Shown here: positions 8,608-17,443 of the stretch, in pieces
Layout of the letters: each line of letters begins with the position of its first letter
How positions within the stretch are numbered: the first letter of the stretch is position 1
Notes under the pieces: generated by a model
Told to the model about the DNA's origin: nothing
The model's input: only the letters and a program-made list of their open reading frames with translations
Database searches by the model: none
Translations under genes and position numbers: made by a program
DNA from: Streptomyces cyanogenus
GTDB lineage: Bacteria; Actinomycetota; Actinomycetes; Streptomycetales; Streptomycetaceae
DNA: 64,000 nucleotides
Reading direction: 5' to 3'
Assembly: GCF_017526105.1 (NCBI RefSeq)
Contig: NZ_CP071839.1
Span: forward strand, 5,347,001-5,411,000

Positions 8608-9363
8608 CTAGAGCCCCAGCCTCCGGAACAGTGACCGGGGGGTGTGGCGCAGCGCCGACATCAGCAACCGGAGCGCGCCGGGCACCCACACCGTCTCCGA
8701 GCCGCGGCGCAGGCCGAGTTCGATGGCCGTGGCGACCGCCTCCGGAGTGGTGGCGAACGGGGTCCGCGGCCGTCCGGCCGTCCGCCGCGTCCGCACGAAG
8801 CCGGGACGTACCACCATGACGCGCGCGCCGGTGCCGTGCAGGGCGTCGCCCAGCCCCTGGGCGAAGGCGTCGAGGCCGGCCTTGCTGGAGCCGTAGATGA
8901 AGTCGGCGCGGCGGGCGCGTTCGGCCGCGGCGGCGGACAGCACGACGAGACAGCCGTGGCCCTGGGCCTGGAGGGCGCCGCCGGTGACCAGACCCGCCGA
9001 GACGGCCCCGGTGTAGTTGGTCCGGGCGACCTGCACGGCGCGGGCCGGGTCGCGTTCGTCGTGCGCCTGGTCGCCGAGGATGCCGAACGCGAGCAGCACC
9101 AGGTCGACGGGCCCCTCGGCGAACACCTTGCCGAGGACGGACTCGTGGGACTCGGGATCGAGCGCGTCGAAGGCGACGGTGTGCACGTCCGCGCCGAGCG
9201 CCCGCAGGCTCCCGGCGGCGTTCTCCAGCGCGAGGGAGGGGCGGCCGGCGAGCCATACCGTGCGGGTGCGGCGGGCGATCAGCCGGCGCGCGGTGGCCAG
9301 CGCGATCTCGGACGTGCCGCCGAGGACGAGCAGGGACCGGGGCAGTTCGGTGGCATCCTTCAT
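8608..9363 (-). CDS. DprE2-like SDR reductase
   Basis: This 251-residue short-chain dehydrogenase has the Rossmann motif LLVLGGTSEIALATARR, catalytic YGSSK, and a C-terminal WVPGALRLLMSALRHTPRS segment. It strongly resembles mycobacterial DprE2, the NADH reductase that completes conversion of decaprenyl-phospho-ribose to decaprenyl-phospho-arabinose. No DprE1-type oxidase lies beside it, so its polyprenyl-phosphate substrate is inferred only from similarity. ATG 9363 is used; an ATG at 9387 is an alternative, and the open frame runs further upstream to 9507 without support. It is divergent from the YihY gene. Confidence 0.8.
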   Translation of the reverse strand: MKDATELPRSLLVLGGTSEIALATARRLIARRTRTVWLAGRPSLALENAAGSLRALGADVHTVAFDALDPESHESVLGKVFAEGPVDLVLLAFGILGDQAHDERDPARAVQVARTNYTGAVSAGLVTGGALQAQGHGCLVVLSAAAAERARRADFIYGSSKAGLDAFAQGLGDALHGTGARVMVVRPGFVRTRRTAGRPRTPFATTPEAVATAIELGLRRGSETVWVPGALRLLMSALRHTPRSLFRRLGL

Positions 9364-9448
9364 GACAGTTGACCGTATCGCCCCCATATGACCGTTCGGG
9401 CGAAGAAACGCGGTGTTGACGCTCCCGCGGACCGGGCACAGTCGGATC

Positions 9449-10357
9449 ATGGACTGGCTGAAGAAGCTGCCCGGCATAGGGCCGATCGTCACCCGGCTGA
9501 CCACCACGCACGCGTGGCGGTCCTACGAGCGGCTGGACCGGGTGAAGTGGACCCGGCTGGCCGCCGCCATGACGTTCGTCAGCTTCGTGGCGCTGTTCCC
9601 GCTGCTGACCGTGGCCGCCGCGATCACCGCCGCCACCCTCAGCCCGGCCCGCCAGAAGACCGTGGAACACCGCATCGCCGACCAGTTCCCGGGCCTCTCC
9701 GAGCAGTTGGACCTCACCTCCCTGGTGCAGAACGCCGGCACGGTCGGCGTCATCGCGGGTGCGGTCCTGCTGTTCACGGGCATCGGCTGGGTCGGCCAGG
9801 TGCGGGACTGCCTGCGCGCGGTGTGGGAGCTGCCGGACCGCGAGGAGAACCCGGTCGTCACCAAGGCCAAGGACGCCGGCATCCTGTTCGGCTTCGGCGG
9901 CGCCCTGCTGGTCACCCTCGCCACGTCCACCGTGGCCTCGGCCGCCGTCGGCTGGCTGACCCGGCAGTTCGGCCTGGACGAGCACGGCTGGAGCAGTGTG
10001 CTGCTGCAGACAGCCGCGTTCACCGTCGCCGTGCTCGCCGACTTCCTCGTCCTGCTCTACGTGCTGACCCTGCTGCCCGGGGTCGAGCCGCCGCGCCGCC
10101 GCCTGCTGGTCGCCGCGCTGCTCGGCGCGATCGGCTTCGAACTGCTGAAGCTGCTGCTGAGCGGCTACATCCAGGGCGTCGCCGCGAAGAGCATGTACGG
10201 CGCGTTCGGGGTGCCCGTGGCGCTGCTGCTGTGGATCAACTTCACCGCGAAAATCGTCCTGTTCTGCGCCTCCTGGACGGCGACCCGCAGCAAGGAGGAC
10301 GAGCTCACGGACGCGTCCGACGGCGCATCAGGTCCGGCAGCGGCCACCGGCGGTTGA
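9449..10357 (+). CDS. YihY/BrkB-family inner-membrane protein
   Basis: The 302-residue protein has about six membrane spans and the family features RLAAAMTFVSFVALFPLL near the N-terminus and GVPVALLLWINFTAKIVLF near the C-terminus. Older annotation calls such proteins ribonuclease BN, which is not supported by known biology. The ATG at 9449 starts the conserved part; an upstream in-frame ATG at 9413 overlaps the promoter region. Its last 53 bases overlap the end of the convergent D,D-carboxypeptidase gene. Confidence 0.85.
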   Translation: MDWLKKLPGIGPIVTRLTTTHAWRSYERLDRVKWTRLAAAMTFVSFVALFPLLTVAAAITAATLSPARQKTVEHRIADQFPGLSEQLDLTSLVQNAGTVGVIAGAVLLFTGIGWVGQVRDCLRAVWELPDREENPVVTKAKDAGILFGFGGALLVTLATSTVASAAVGWLTRQFGLDEHGWSSVLLQTAAFTVAVLADFLVLLYVLTLLPGVEPPRRRLLVAALLGAIGFELLKLLLSGYIQGVAAKSMYGAFGVPVALLLWINFTAKIVLFCASWTATRSKEDELTDASDGASGPAAATGG

Positions 10358-11558
10358 CCAGGAAGGCCGCGCCCCCGAGCAGCACCAGCAGCCCGCCCGC
10401 GACGGCCAGCGCGATCCCGGCCCCGCCGGAGCCGGACGCCGCGGTGCCGCTCGCCGCGGGCTTCGCGCCGGACCCGCCGCTCCCGGAAGCCTGCCCCGCC
10501 GCCTGCCCCGCGTCCTGCCCGGCGGACACGCCCGGGTCGGGCTGCCCGGTGGCGGCGCTCTTCGGCGGCACCAGCTCGCCCACCGGCTCCACCTTGCCGA
10601 CCGCCTGGAAACCCCAGTCGAACAGCTTCGCGGTCTCCTTGTAGACCTCGTTGTGCTCGTGCTTCTCCGGGTTCATCACCGTGACCAGCAGCACCTTGCC
10701 GCCCCGTTCGGCGACCCCGGTGAACGTGGCCCCCGCGTGCGTGGTGTTGCCGTTCTTCACGCCCGCGATGCCCTGGTAGACGGGTACGTCGCTGTCGCCG
10801 CTCAGCAGCCGGTTGGTGTTCCGGATCTCGCGGGAGCCGAACTTCGCGCTCACCGTCGAGCAGTAGTCGCGGAAGTCCTTCTTCTGCAGCCCGGAGCGGG
10901 CGAACAGCGTCAGGTCGTACGCCGACGACACCTGCTCCGGCGCGTCGTAGCCGTCGGGCGAGACCACCTGGGTGTCCAGGGCCTGGAGTTCCTCGGCGTG
11001 GTCCTGCATGTCCCTGACGGTCTGCTCGACACCGCCGTTCATCGCGGCCAGCACGTGCACGGCGTCGTTGCCCGAGCGCAGGAACACGCCGAGCCACAGG
11101 TCGTGCACCGAGTAGGTGCCGCCCTCCTTTATCCCGACCACGCTGGAGCCGACGCCCACGTCCTTCAGGTCCGACGGCACCACCTTGTGCCGGGTGCCCT
11201 TGGGGAAGCGGGGCAGCACGGTGTCCGCGAACAGCATCTTCAGCGTGCTCGCCGGGGGCAGCCGCCAGTGCGCGTTGTGCGCGGCGAGGACCTGGCCCGA
11301 CTCGGCGTCGGACACGATCCACGACCGGGCGGTGAGGTCCTTGGGCAGCACGGGGACGCCGGGTGCGAGGTTGACCTGGGTGCCCGGCTGCCCGAGCCGG
11401 GCACCGCCCAGGGTGGACATGCGGGCCGGGGGAGTGGCCGTCGGGCTCGGGGAGGGGGCCGGCGCGGCGAGCGCTGCGGGTGCGGTGACGGACAACGACA
11501 GCAGGGTGGCGGAGGTGACCAGCAGGGAGCGCCGGCCGGTCGTCTTCGGTGCGGGCAC
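10305..11558 (-). CDS. D-alanyl-D-alanine carboxypeptidase (PBP5-type)
   Basis: This exported penicillin-binding protein trims the terminal D-Ala of peptidoglycan stem peptides. It shows the SxxK motif in PASTLKML, an SxN motif in RSGNDAVH, and KNGNT in place of the usual KTG. A signal peptide follows RRS (RRSLLVTSATLLSLSVTAPA), and a C-terminal membrane anchor (GIALAVAGGLLVLLGGAAFL) precedes a basic tail. GTG 11558 puts the signal peptide at the N-terminus of a 417-residue protein; longer readings run into the divergent gene at 11650. The 3' end overlaps the YihY gene by 53 bases. Confidence 0.9.
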   Translation of the reverse strand: MPAPKTTGRRSLLVTSATLLSLSVTAPAALAAPAPSPSPTATPPARMSTLGGARLGQPGTQVNLAPGVPVLPKDLTARSWIVSDAESGQVLAAHNAHWRLPPASTLKMLFADTVLPRFPKGTRHKVVPSDLKDVGVGSSVVGIKEGGTYSVHDLWLGVFLRSGNDAVHVLAAMNGGVEQTVRDMQDHAEELQALDTQVVSPDGYDAPEQVSSAYDLTLFARSGLQKKDFRDYCSTVSAKFGSREIRNTNRLLSGDSDVPVYQGIAGVKNGNTTHAGATFTGVAERGGKVLLVTVMNPEKHEHNEVYKETAKLFDWGFQAVGKVEPVGELVPPKSAATGQPDPGVSAGQDAGQAAGQASGSGGSGAKPAASGTAASGSGGAGIALAVAGGLLVLLGGAAFLVNRRWPLPDLMRRRTRP

Positions 11559-11649
11559 GGTCGAGAACGTACCCGCACGGGACCGCGAAGTCCCGCCGCC
11601 CGCCCCACCCCCGGCACGGAGCCGGACCCCGGACGGCGATACTGGACTC

Positions 11650-11889
11650 ATGAAGCTCAGCCGCCCGGTGTCCTGGTTCCTGCTCGCGTTCGGAGTGTGG
11701 TCCTGGGTCATCTGGGTCACTTTCGTCAAGAACCTGATCAAGGACAGCAGCGGGCTCGCCTTCGACGACGGCCACCCGACCGCGTACTTCTGGGTGCATC
11801 TGCTGCTGGCGGTCGTTTCCTTCGTATTGGGGACGGTCATCGGGGTCATCGGGTTGCGCGGGCTGCGCGCACTGCGCCGGAACTCATAG
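11650..11889 (+). CDS. Small two-span membrane protein (SCO4848 type)
   Basis: This 79-residue protein has two membrane segments (VSWFLLAFGVWSWVIWVTF and HLLLAVVSFVLGTVIGVIG) separated by a short polar loop, with a basic C-terminus. It matches what I recall of the conserved Streptomyces family SCO4848, which has no known function. It lies divergent from the D,D-carboxypeptidase and 16 bases before the metallophosphoesterase gene, so it may be co-transcribed with the latter. Confidence 0.8.
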   Translation: MKLSRPVSWFLLAFGVWSWVIWVTFVKNLIKDSSGLAFDDGHPTAYFWVHLLLAVVSFVLGTVIGVIGLRGLRALRRNS

Positions 11890-11905
11890 CGGGGGACCGG
11901 CCGGG

Positions 11906-13276
11906 GTGGTCATCGTCTTCGCGCTCGTCGCCCTGGCCGTCCTGGCCGCCGTGGCGGGCCTGCACTGGTACGTGTGGCGGCGCCTGGTCCGCGACACCAC
12001 CCGCGGCCCCGGCCCGGCCCGCCGCGCCGGCACGGCACTCTTCGTCACCGGCCCGCTCCTGATGATCGCGGCCCTGGTGTCGGAACGCACGGGCGCCCCC
12101 TTCCGGCTCCAGCGCGCCGTGGCCTGGCCGGGCTTCCTGTGGATGGCGCTGGCGCTGTACCTGCTGCTCGGGGTGGTGGCCGGAGAGGCGATCCGCCCCC
12201 TGCTACGACGAGCGCTCAACCGCCGAACCGACCCGAACACCGACCCCCCGGTTTCACTTCCCGCCGCACCGAGCCCAAGCGTGGCGGCCGCACCTTCCGA
12301 CGAACCGAGCCCCGGCACGGTGGGTGCACCTTCCGGCCGGCCGAGTCGGGTGGTGGGTGGGCGAGGAACGGGGGTCCAGGGGGCGGAGCCCCCTGGTACG
12401 GCCACCGCGGCACCGGAACCGCTGCCGGCACAGGCACCCGCACCGACCGACCCCACCCGCCGCCTCTTCGTCTCCCGCGCAGTGGCCGCCGCAGCCGTCA
12501 CCGCAGCCGCGGCAACCGTCGGCCAGGGCACCTACGAAGTCCTCCGCGGCCCCCGCGTGAAACGCGTCACCGTCCCCCTGGCCAAACTCCCCCGCGCGGC
12601 CCACGGCTTCCGCATCGCCGTCGTCAGCGACATCCACCTCGGCCCCGTCCTCGGCCGCGACTTCGCGCAGCGCGTCGTCGACACCGTCAACGCCACCCGG
12701 CCGGACCTGATCGCGGTCGTCGGTGACCTCGTCGACGGCAGCGTCAAGGACCTCGGCCCCGCCGCGGCCCCCCTCGCCCGGCTTCAGGCCCGGCACGGCG
12801 CCTACTTCGTCACGGGCAACCACGAGTACTTCTCCGGCGCCGAGCAGTGGGTCGAGGAGGTCCGCCACCTCGGTCTGCACCCGCTGCAGAACGCCCGTAC
12901 CGAGCTGCCGTTCTTCGACCTCGCCGGGGTGAACGACGTACAGGGCGAGAGCGAGGGGCAGGGACCGGACTTCGGCAAGGCGCTCGGCGACCGGGACCGG
13001 GCACGCGCGTGCGTGCTGCTCGCCCACCAGCCGGTGCAGATCCACGAGGCCGTCCGGTACGGCGTGGACCTCCAGCTCTCCGGCCACACCCACGGCGGCC
13101 AGCTCTGGCCCGGCAGCCTGCTCGCCGCCGCGGCCAACCCGACCGTCGCCGGACTCGACCGCTACGGCGACACCCAGCTGTACGTCAGCCGGGGCGCGGG
13201 AGCCTGGGGCCCGCCCACGCGCGTGGGGGCGCCGTCGGACGTCACGGTGATCGAACTGGCCGTCACCCGCGCGTGA
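11906..13276 (+). CDS. Membrane-anchored metallophosphoesterase
   Basis: The protein (456 residues from GTG 11906) has N-terminal membrane spans, a Pro/Ala-rich linker of about 80 residues, a Tat-like FVSRAVAAAAV segment, and a calcineurin-like domain. The metal-binding motifs are complete: VVSDIHLGPV, VVGDLVDG, GNHEYFSG and SGHTHGGQLWPG. It resembles the YkuE/YaeI class, which acts on membrane-linked substrates. The linker DNA contains a palindromic repeat (12371-12396) that keeps the frame open, so part of the linker looks like an insertion. Confidence 0.85.
   Translation: MVIVFALVALAVLAAVAGLHWYVWRRLVRDTTRGPGPARRAGTALFVTGPLLMIAALVSERTGAPFRLQRAVAWPGFLWMALALYLLLGVVAGEAIRPLLRRALNRRTDPNTDPPVSLPAAPSPSVAAAPSDEPSPGTVGAPSGRPSRVVGGRGTGVQGAEPPGTATAAPEPLPAQAPAPTDPTRRLFVSRAVAAAAVTAAAATVGQGTYEVLRGPRVKRVTVPLAKLPRAAHGFRIAVVSDIHLGPVLGRDFAQRVVDTVNATRPDLIAVVGDLVDGSVKDLGPAAAPLARLQARHGAYFVTGNHEYFSGAEQWVEEVRHLGLHPLQNARTELPFFDLAGVNDVQGESEGQGPDFGKALGDRDRARACVLLAHQPVQIHEAVRYGVDLQLSGHTHGGQLWPGSLLAAAANPTVAGLDRYGDTQLYVSRGAGAWGPPTRVGAPSDVTVIELAVTRA
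12371..12396. repeat. Palindromic Streptomyces repeat inside a gene
   Basis: CCAGGGGGCGGAGCCCCCTG at 12376 onward forms an 8-base-pair stem and is preceded by GGGTGGGCGAGGAACGGGGG. This looks like a short repeat usually found between Streptomyces genes. Here it lies in frame in the linker-coding part of the metallophosphoesterase gene. Confidence 0.6.
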
Positions 13277-13433
13277 CCGTAATGGCATCCACAGTTCTTC
13301 CCCAACTGGACAGAAAGCCCTTCCGCGCGGTGAAACGCGTGTGGTTAGGTGAGCCGCGTCACTGATGGGGAAGTGGCGGATTCGCGCTGGGCCAGGGGTA
13401 GGGGCCTTGACGGCCCTGGGGGAGGGCACCACC

Positions 13434-14993
13434 ATGCGATCTGTTCGCATGCGGATTCTCGTGACGCTGCTCGTGCTCGCCGTCGTGGGGATCGGCGGCC
13501 GGCAGCTGCTCGCGTCGCAGGACGACAGGAACCGGACCATCACTGTCGGCACGACGGACGCGGTCACCGCACTCGACCCGGCCGGCGCCTACGACGCCGG
13601 ATCCTGGGCGCTGTTCAGCAATGTGTTCCAGTCGCTGCTGACCTTCGAGCCGGGCGGTGTCGAGCCGGTCCCGGACGCGGCGAAGAGCTGCGCGTTCGAG
13701 GGCAGCGGCCTGAAGACGTACCGGTGCACCCTGCGCTCCGGGATCACCTTCCCGAGCGGGCGCGCCATGACCGCCGAGGACGTCAAGTACTCCTTCGACC
13801 GGGTCAAGAAGATCAACTCCGATGTCGGGCCGGCGTCCCTGTTCGCCACGCTCGCCTCGGTGACCGCCGACGACGCGCACACCGTCACCTTCCACCTCGC
13901 GTCCGCCGACGCCACCTTCCCGCTGAAGGCCGCCACCGGCGCCGGTTCGATCGTGGACCGGGAGAAGTACCCGGCGAACGCCCTGCGCACGGACGCCGCC
14001 GTCGACGGCACCGGGCCGTACACCCTCACGGCCTACACCAGTAACGAGAAGGCCGTCCTCGCGCCGAACGAGCACTACGAGGGGTACCTGAGCGGCACCG
14101 GCCGCCCGGTCGAGCTGCGCTACTACGCCGACTCGGCCAAGCTCGACCGGGCCTGGAAGGAGCGGCGGATCGACGTCGCCACCCGGACCCTGCCGCCGCG
14201 GGTGCTCTCCGAGCTGAACCCGAGCGACCCCGATCAGCGGGTCACCGAGTCCGACAGCGCCGAGACCCGCAACCTGTACCTGAACACCCGGCCCGGCTCC
14301 CCGCTGCACGACCCGCGGGTGCGCCGGGCGATGGCCTGGCTGGTCGACCGCGAGCAGCTGGCCGCGACGGTGTACCAGGGCACGGTCGACCCGCTGTACT
14401 CGCTGCTCCCGACCGGCTTCACCGGCCACACCACCTCGTTCTTCGACAACTACCCGTCCCGGAGCACCCGCAAGGCCCGCGAGCTGCTCACCGAGGCCGG
14501 AGCGAGCCTGCCGGTGCGTTTCACCCTGGGCTACGGCACCGGCCGGGGCGCCGGCGCGGAGGAGGCCGCCGAGCTGAAGAGGCAGCTGGAGGCGAGCGGC
14601 CTGTTCAGGGTGGACGTCAAGGGCTACGAGTGGACCGACTTCCAGAAGCGCTGGGCCGCCGGGAAGATGGACGCCTGGGCGGTCGGCTGGGTGGCCGACT
14701 ACCCCGACCCGGACACCTTCGGCGCCGCGCTCGTCGGCACGGGGTCCACCATGAGCACCGGGTACAGCAACAAGCTGGTCGACCATCTCGTCGTGGACAG
14801 CCGGCAGTTCGCCGACCGCAGCCGGGCCGCGAAGGACTTCAAGGACATCCAGGCGGACGTGGCCCGGGACGTCCCGCTGATCCCGCTCTGGCAGCGCAAG
14901 GAGTACGTGGTCAGCACCGAGGACGTGGGCGGCGGCCAGTACCTGACGGACGGTACCGGGGTGTTCCGGCTGTGGCGCCTGACCTGGATCTGA
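13434..14993 (+). CDS. ABC transporter peptide-binding protein (SBP family 5)
   Basis: The 519-residue protein is an extracellular solute-binding protein of the DppA/OppA class: RTITVGTTDAVTALDPAGAY, then FQSLLTFEPGG, and the C-terminal ADYPDPDTFGAAL and DVPLIPLWQRKEYV segments. The N-terminus is a hydrophobic helix without a lipobox Cys, so it may be anchored by that helix or be secreted. ATG 13434 follows GGGGGAGGG. No permease or ATPase genes adjoin it, so it works with a transporter encoded elsewhere or alone. Confidence 0.85.
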   Translation: MRSVRMRILVTLLVLAVVGIGGRQLLASQDDRNRTITVGTTDAVTALDPAGAYDAGSWALFSNVFQSLLTFEPGGVEPVPDAAKSCAFEGSGLKTYRCTLRSGITFPSGRAMTAEDVKYSFDRVKKINSDVGPASLFATLASVTADDAHTVTFHLASADATFPLKAATGAGSIVDREKYPANALRTDAAVDGTGPYTLTAYTSNEKAVLAPNEHYEGYLSGTGRPVELRYYADSAKLDRAWKERRIDVATRTLPPRVLSELNPSDPDQRVTESDSAETRNLYLNTRPGSPLHDPRVRRAMAWLVDREQLAATVYQGTVDPLYSLLPTGFTGHTTSFFDNYPSRSTRKARELLTEAGASLPVRFTLGYGTGRGAGAEEAAELKRQLEASGLFRVDVKGYEWTDFQKRWAAGKMDAWAVGWVADYPDPDTFGAALVGTGSTMSTGYSNKLVDHLVVDSRQFADRSRAAKDFKDIQADVARDVPLIPLWQRKEYVVSTEDVGGGQYLTDGTGVFRLWRLTWI

Positions 14994-15602
14994 TCAGTCG
15001 GCGTCCGGCTGACCGGCTTTGAGGATCCGGGTGACGTCGAGGGCGACCTCGGCTCCGATGACCGCGGGCAGGGTCACGGTTTCGCCGGGCGAGCAGGTGC
15101 GGTGGCTGTCGTACGCGTCCCCCGCGGGACCGGTCAGGACGTGGAGGCGCTGGTGCTTGCGGTCGACGATCACGTAGACCGGAATCTTCGCACTGGCGTA
15201 TACCTTGACCTTGTCGCGCAGGTCGGTCTTCCAGTTGCTGGAGGTGACCTCCAGCACGAGACGGAAGCAGACGGGGTCGTAGCAGTTGTTCTCGGCAAGG
15301 TGATCGCGGTAGTCGGCGTCGACCAGTGACAGATCGGGGATCGCGTAGTCCTCGGCGCCGGTCGGCAGCCAGAGGCCGATGCCCGGGATGACCTTGGATT
15401 CCGTGCCGTGCAAGCCTGCTTCGATGAAGGGGATGGTCAGATCCATCAGGGCCTCCCCGTGGGGGCCGTCCGGTGGCGGGGACACGACGATCTGGCCTCC
15501 GATAACCTCGACGCGGTTGCCCGGATTGCGCTCCATGAGTCGATTGGCTTCCGCGATCAGCGGTCGGTACTCATGGGGCCGCTCGACGGATGCTGAGGAC
15601 AT
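14994..15602 (-). CDS. Uma2-family (DUF820) endonuclease-fold protein
   Basis: The 202-residue protein has the PD-(D/E)xK-type Uma2 fold: VEVIGGQIVVSPPPDGPH, AIPDLSLVD, RLVLEVTSSNWKTDLRDKV and a PVYVIVD strand. The Glu of LEVTS and Asp of IPDLS fit the catalytic core. Such genes are present in many copies in Streptomyces and have no proven role. ATG 15602 is favoured by GGAGG seven bases upstream. A second member of the family lies at 63156-63740. Confidence 0.85.
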   Translation of the reverse strand: MSSASVERPHEYRPLIAEANRLMERNPGNRVEVIGGQIVVSPPPDGPHGEALMDLTIPFIEAGLHGTESKVIPGIGLWLPTGAEDYAIPDLSLVDADYRDHLAENNCYDPVCFRLVLEVTSSNWKTDLRDKVKVYASAKIPVYVIVDRKHQRLHVLTGPAGDAYDSHRTCSPGETVTLPAVIGAEVALDVTRILKAGQPDAD

Positions 15603-15692
15603 CACGTGCCTCCTGTGGGCTGGTGTCGAGAGCATCATCGTAGGCAGCCGGAACCCCAGGTGTCCCGTTCCCGCACCTTCACCCGAAAGTGA

Positions 15693-16439
15693 TCACTCGC
15701 CCTGCCCCCGCCCCCGCCCCGGGTCCGGCAGGACCTTCGTCATGCCCGGCAGGAAGTCCGTGAACAGCTCGTGCACCTCCAGGACCAGGGGCCGCAGGAC
15801 CCGGAACCGGGCCAGGGAGACACCCCGGGCGGTCAGCCGGGCCCCCCGACGGGCGAGCCGGTAGCTGCGCTCCCGCCCCTCCGTGCGGTCGAAGATCCAG
15901 TACAGGACCAGGCCCATCTGGGAGAGCCACATCAGCTCGGGAAGGACGTCCCGCAGTTCGGGTGCCACCTTGGATTTGGAGCCGGCCAGCACCTCCCGGT
16001 GCACGCTGATGGCCTGCTCGCGGGCGTTCTCGCTCTCCGGCGAGAAGGGGCTGAGCGGGCTGTCGGGGTCGGCGGCGTTCTTGAAGAACTGGACCGCGAA
16101 CTCGTGGTACGGCCGGGCGATGTCCAGCCACGCGGTCAGCACGCCCGCGAGCCGTGCCTCCAGGTCGGTCTCCTGGTCCAGCACCTCCCGGACCGCCGCC
16201 CGGTGCTCGGCGGCGATCCGGTCGTAGAAGCCCTGGATCAGGTGTTCCTTGCCCTCGAAGTAGTAGTAGGCGTTGCCGACGGAGACCCCCGCCTCCTTGG
16301 CGATGGCCCGCATCGTCGTCTTGTCGTACCCGCGCTCCTGGAACAACCGCATCGCGGTCTCCAGGATCAGCGCACGGGTCTGCTCGGACTTGCTGCTCTG
16401 GGGGCCGGCCGCGTCGGGGCCGTCGTTCTTCGCGGGCAC
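15693..16439 (-). CDS. TetR-family regulator
   Basis: The 248-residue protein has an N-terminal TetR DNA-binding domain (ALILETAMRLFQERGYDKTT followed by IAKEAGVSVGNAYYYFEGKE) and a long helical C-terminal domain. The GTG start lies 11 bases after the stop of the DCC-family gene on the same strand, making it the third gene of a membrane protein/DCC/TetR operon. Two near-identical palindromes upstream of the first operon gene are plausible binding sites, implying self-regulation. Confidence 0.85.
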   Translation of the reverse strand: MPAKNDGPDAAGPQSSKSEQTRALILETAMRLFQERGYDKTTMRAIAKEAGVSVGNAYYYFEGKEHLIQGFYDRIAAEHRAAVREVLDQETDLEARLAGVLTAWLDIARPYHEFAVQFFKNAADPDSPLSPFSPESENAREQAISVHREVLAGSKSKVAPELRDVLPELMWLSQMGLVLYWIFDRTEGRERSYRLARRGARLTARGVSLARFRVLRPLVLEVHELFTDFLPGMTKVLPDPGRGRGQGE

Positions 16440-16450
16440 GGTAGAAGAGC

Positions 16451-16981
16451 CTAACGAGTGACGGGAGCGGTCCCGGCGCAGGACGGCGGGGAGTAGCTCC
16501 AGCCCGTACGGGGGTGGTACGACCAGCCGTCCGCCCGCCGGTACGCCTGCCCGCCCCACTGCCCGTCCCGCGACCGGCCCGGCCCCCACACGTCCCGCCA
16601 CTTCGCCGCGGCGAGCACGGCCCCCCGGGCCAGCCCGGCGCCCGCCGGGGTGGCGAGCCTGTGCGCGAGCGGGCGGTGCTCGCGCAGCGCCCACAGCACG
16701 ACGATCCAGGCGCGCGAGCCCCGGTAGACCTGCCCGGAGTCACCGACGACGGTGACCTCCTCCAGGCTCGCCGAGTGGTCCAGCCCGGGGAAGCGGGCGC
16801 GGGCCGCGGCCGAGCCGGCCGGCAGCAGCTCCAGCGGCACCAGCTGCGGCTGCCGGGCCAGCCAGCCGCGCAGGTGGGTGCACAGGGCGCACTCGGCGTC
16901 GTACAGGACGGTCAGGGAGCGGACCGGGGCGTCCGCGGCGCCCCGGCCGTCCGTGGTGGTCACGGCGGTCATGCCGGTCAC
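16451..16981 (-). CDS. DCC-family thiol-disulfide oxidoreductase-like protein
   Basis: The 176-residue protein has the DCC/DUF393 signature: LTVLYDAECALCTHLRGWLA with a CxxC pair, then VYRGSRAWIVVLWALRE. The family is thought to act in thiol-disulfide exchange. The GTG start at 16981 overlaps the stop codon of the upstream membrane-protein gene (GTGA), so translation is probably coupled; an ATG at 16972 is the alternative. The C-terminus is rich in Trp, Tyr and Ser. Confidence 0.8.
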   Translation of the reverse strand: MTGMTAVTTTDGRGAADAPVRSLTVLYDAECALCTHLRGWLARQPQLVPLELLPAGSAAARARFPGLDHSASLEEVTVVGDSGQVYRGSRAWIVVLWALREHRPLAHRLATPAGAGLARGAVLAAAKWRDVWGPGRSRDGQWGGQAYRRADGWSYHPRTGWSYSPPSCAGTAPVTR

Positions 16982-17385
16982 GCCCCGGCCGTCGGGGCGA
17001 TCCACTCCTGCGGGCCGACCGGGGGCCGCTGCTCCCGCTCCATGACCCCGCGCCGGCGGATCCGGTTGAGGACGTACACGTTGGCCAGGTGCATCACGCC
17101 GAGCACCAGCAGCACCACGCCGAGCTTGGTCGACAGGGCCTCGAAGATGCCGCGGGTGTCCTCGATGGTCCCGTCGTCCCCCAGGTACAGCGCCACGAAG
17201 CCGAGGTTGACCAGGTAGAAGCCCACCACCAGGAGGTGGTTGACGGCGTCCGCGAGCTTCTCGTTGCCGCGCAGGACGTCGGCCAGGAAGATCCGGCCGT
17301 TGCGGCTGAGCGTGCGGGCCACCCAGACGGTCAGCGTGATGCTGACGGCCAGGTAGATGACGTAGGCGATGACGGTGCGGTCCAT
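16978..17385 (-). CDS. Four-span membrane protein, first gene of TetR-linked operon
   Basis: This 135-residue protein has about three or four membrane spans (IAYVIYLAVSITLTVWVA; LLVVGFYLVNLGFVALYL; LGVVLLVLGVMHLANVYVL) and a hydrophilic C-terminus. I do not recognise a named family. ATG 17385 starts the conserved part; a longer frame to 17457 runs through the operators. It heads an operon with a DCC thiol protein and a TetR regulator, so the three probably answer one signal. Confidence 0.75.
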   Translation of the reverse strand: MDRTVIAYVIYLAVSITLTVWVARTLSRNGRIFLADVLRGNEKLADAVNHLLVVGFYLVNLGFVALYLGDDGTIEDTRGIFEALSTKLGVVLLVLGVMHLANVYVLNRIRRRGVMEREQRPPVGPQEWIAPTAGA

Positions 17386-17398
17386 GCCCCACCCCTTC

Positions 17399-17412
17399 TT
17401 GAACGCGTTCAA
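17399..17412. promoter_or_regulatory. Palindrome TTGAACGCGTTCAA
   Basis: This perfect 14-base palindrome lies 14 bases upstream of the start at 17385. A one-base variant lies 45 bases further away. Both probably bind the TetR protein encoded last in the operon. Confidence 0.65.
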
Positions 17413-17443
17413 AACGCTGACAGGGATGACTGTAGACCTGTTT

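Noticed and set aside
11559..11849. Longer N-terminus for the D,D-carboxypeptidase
   Set aside because: It would place about 97 residues before the signal peptide and overlap the divergent membrane-protein gene and its promoter.
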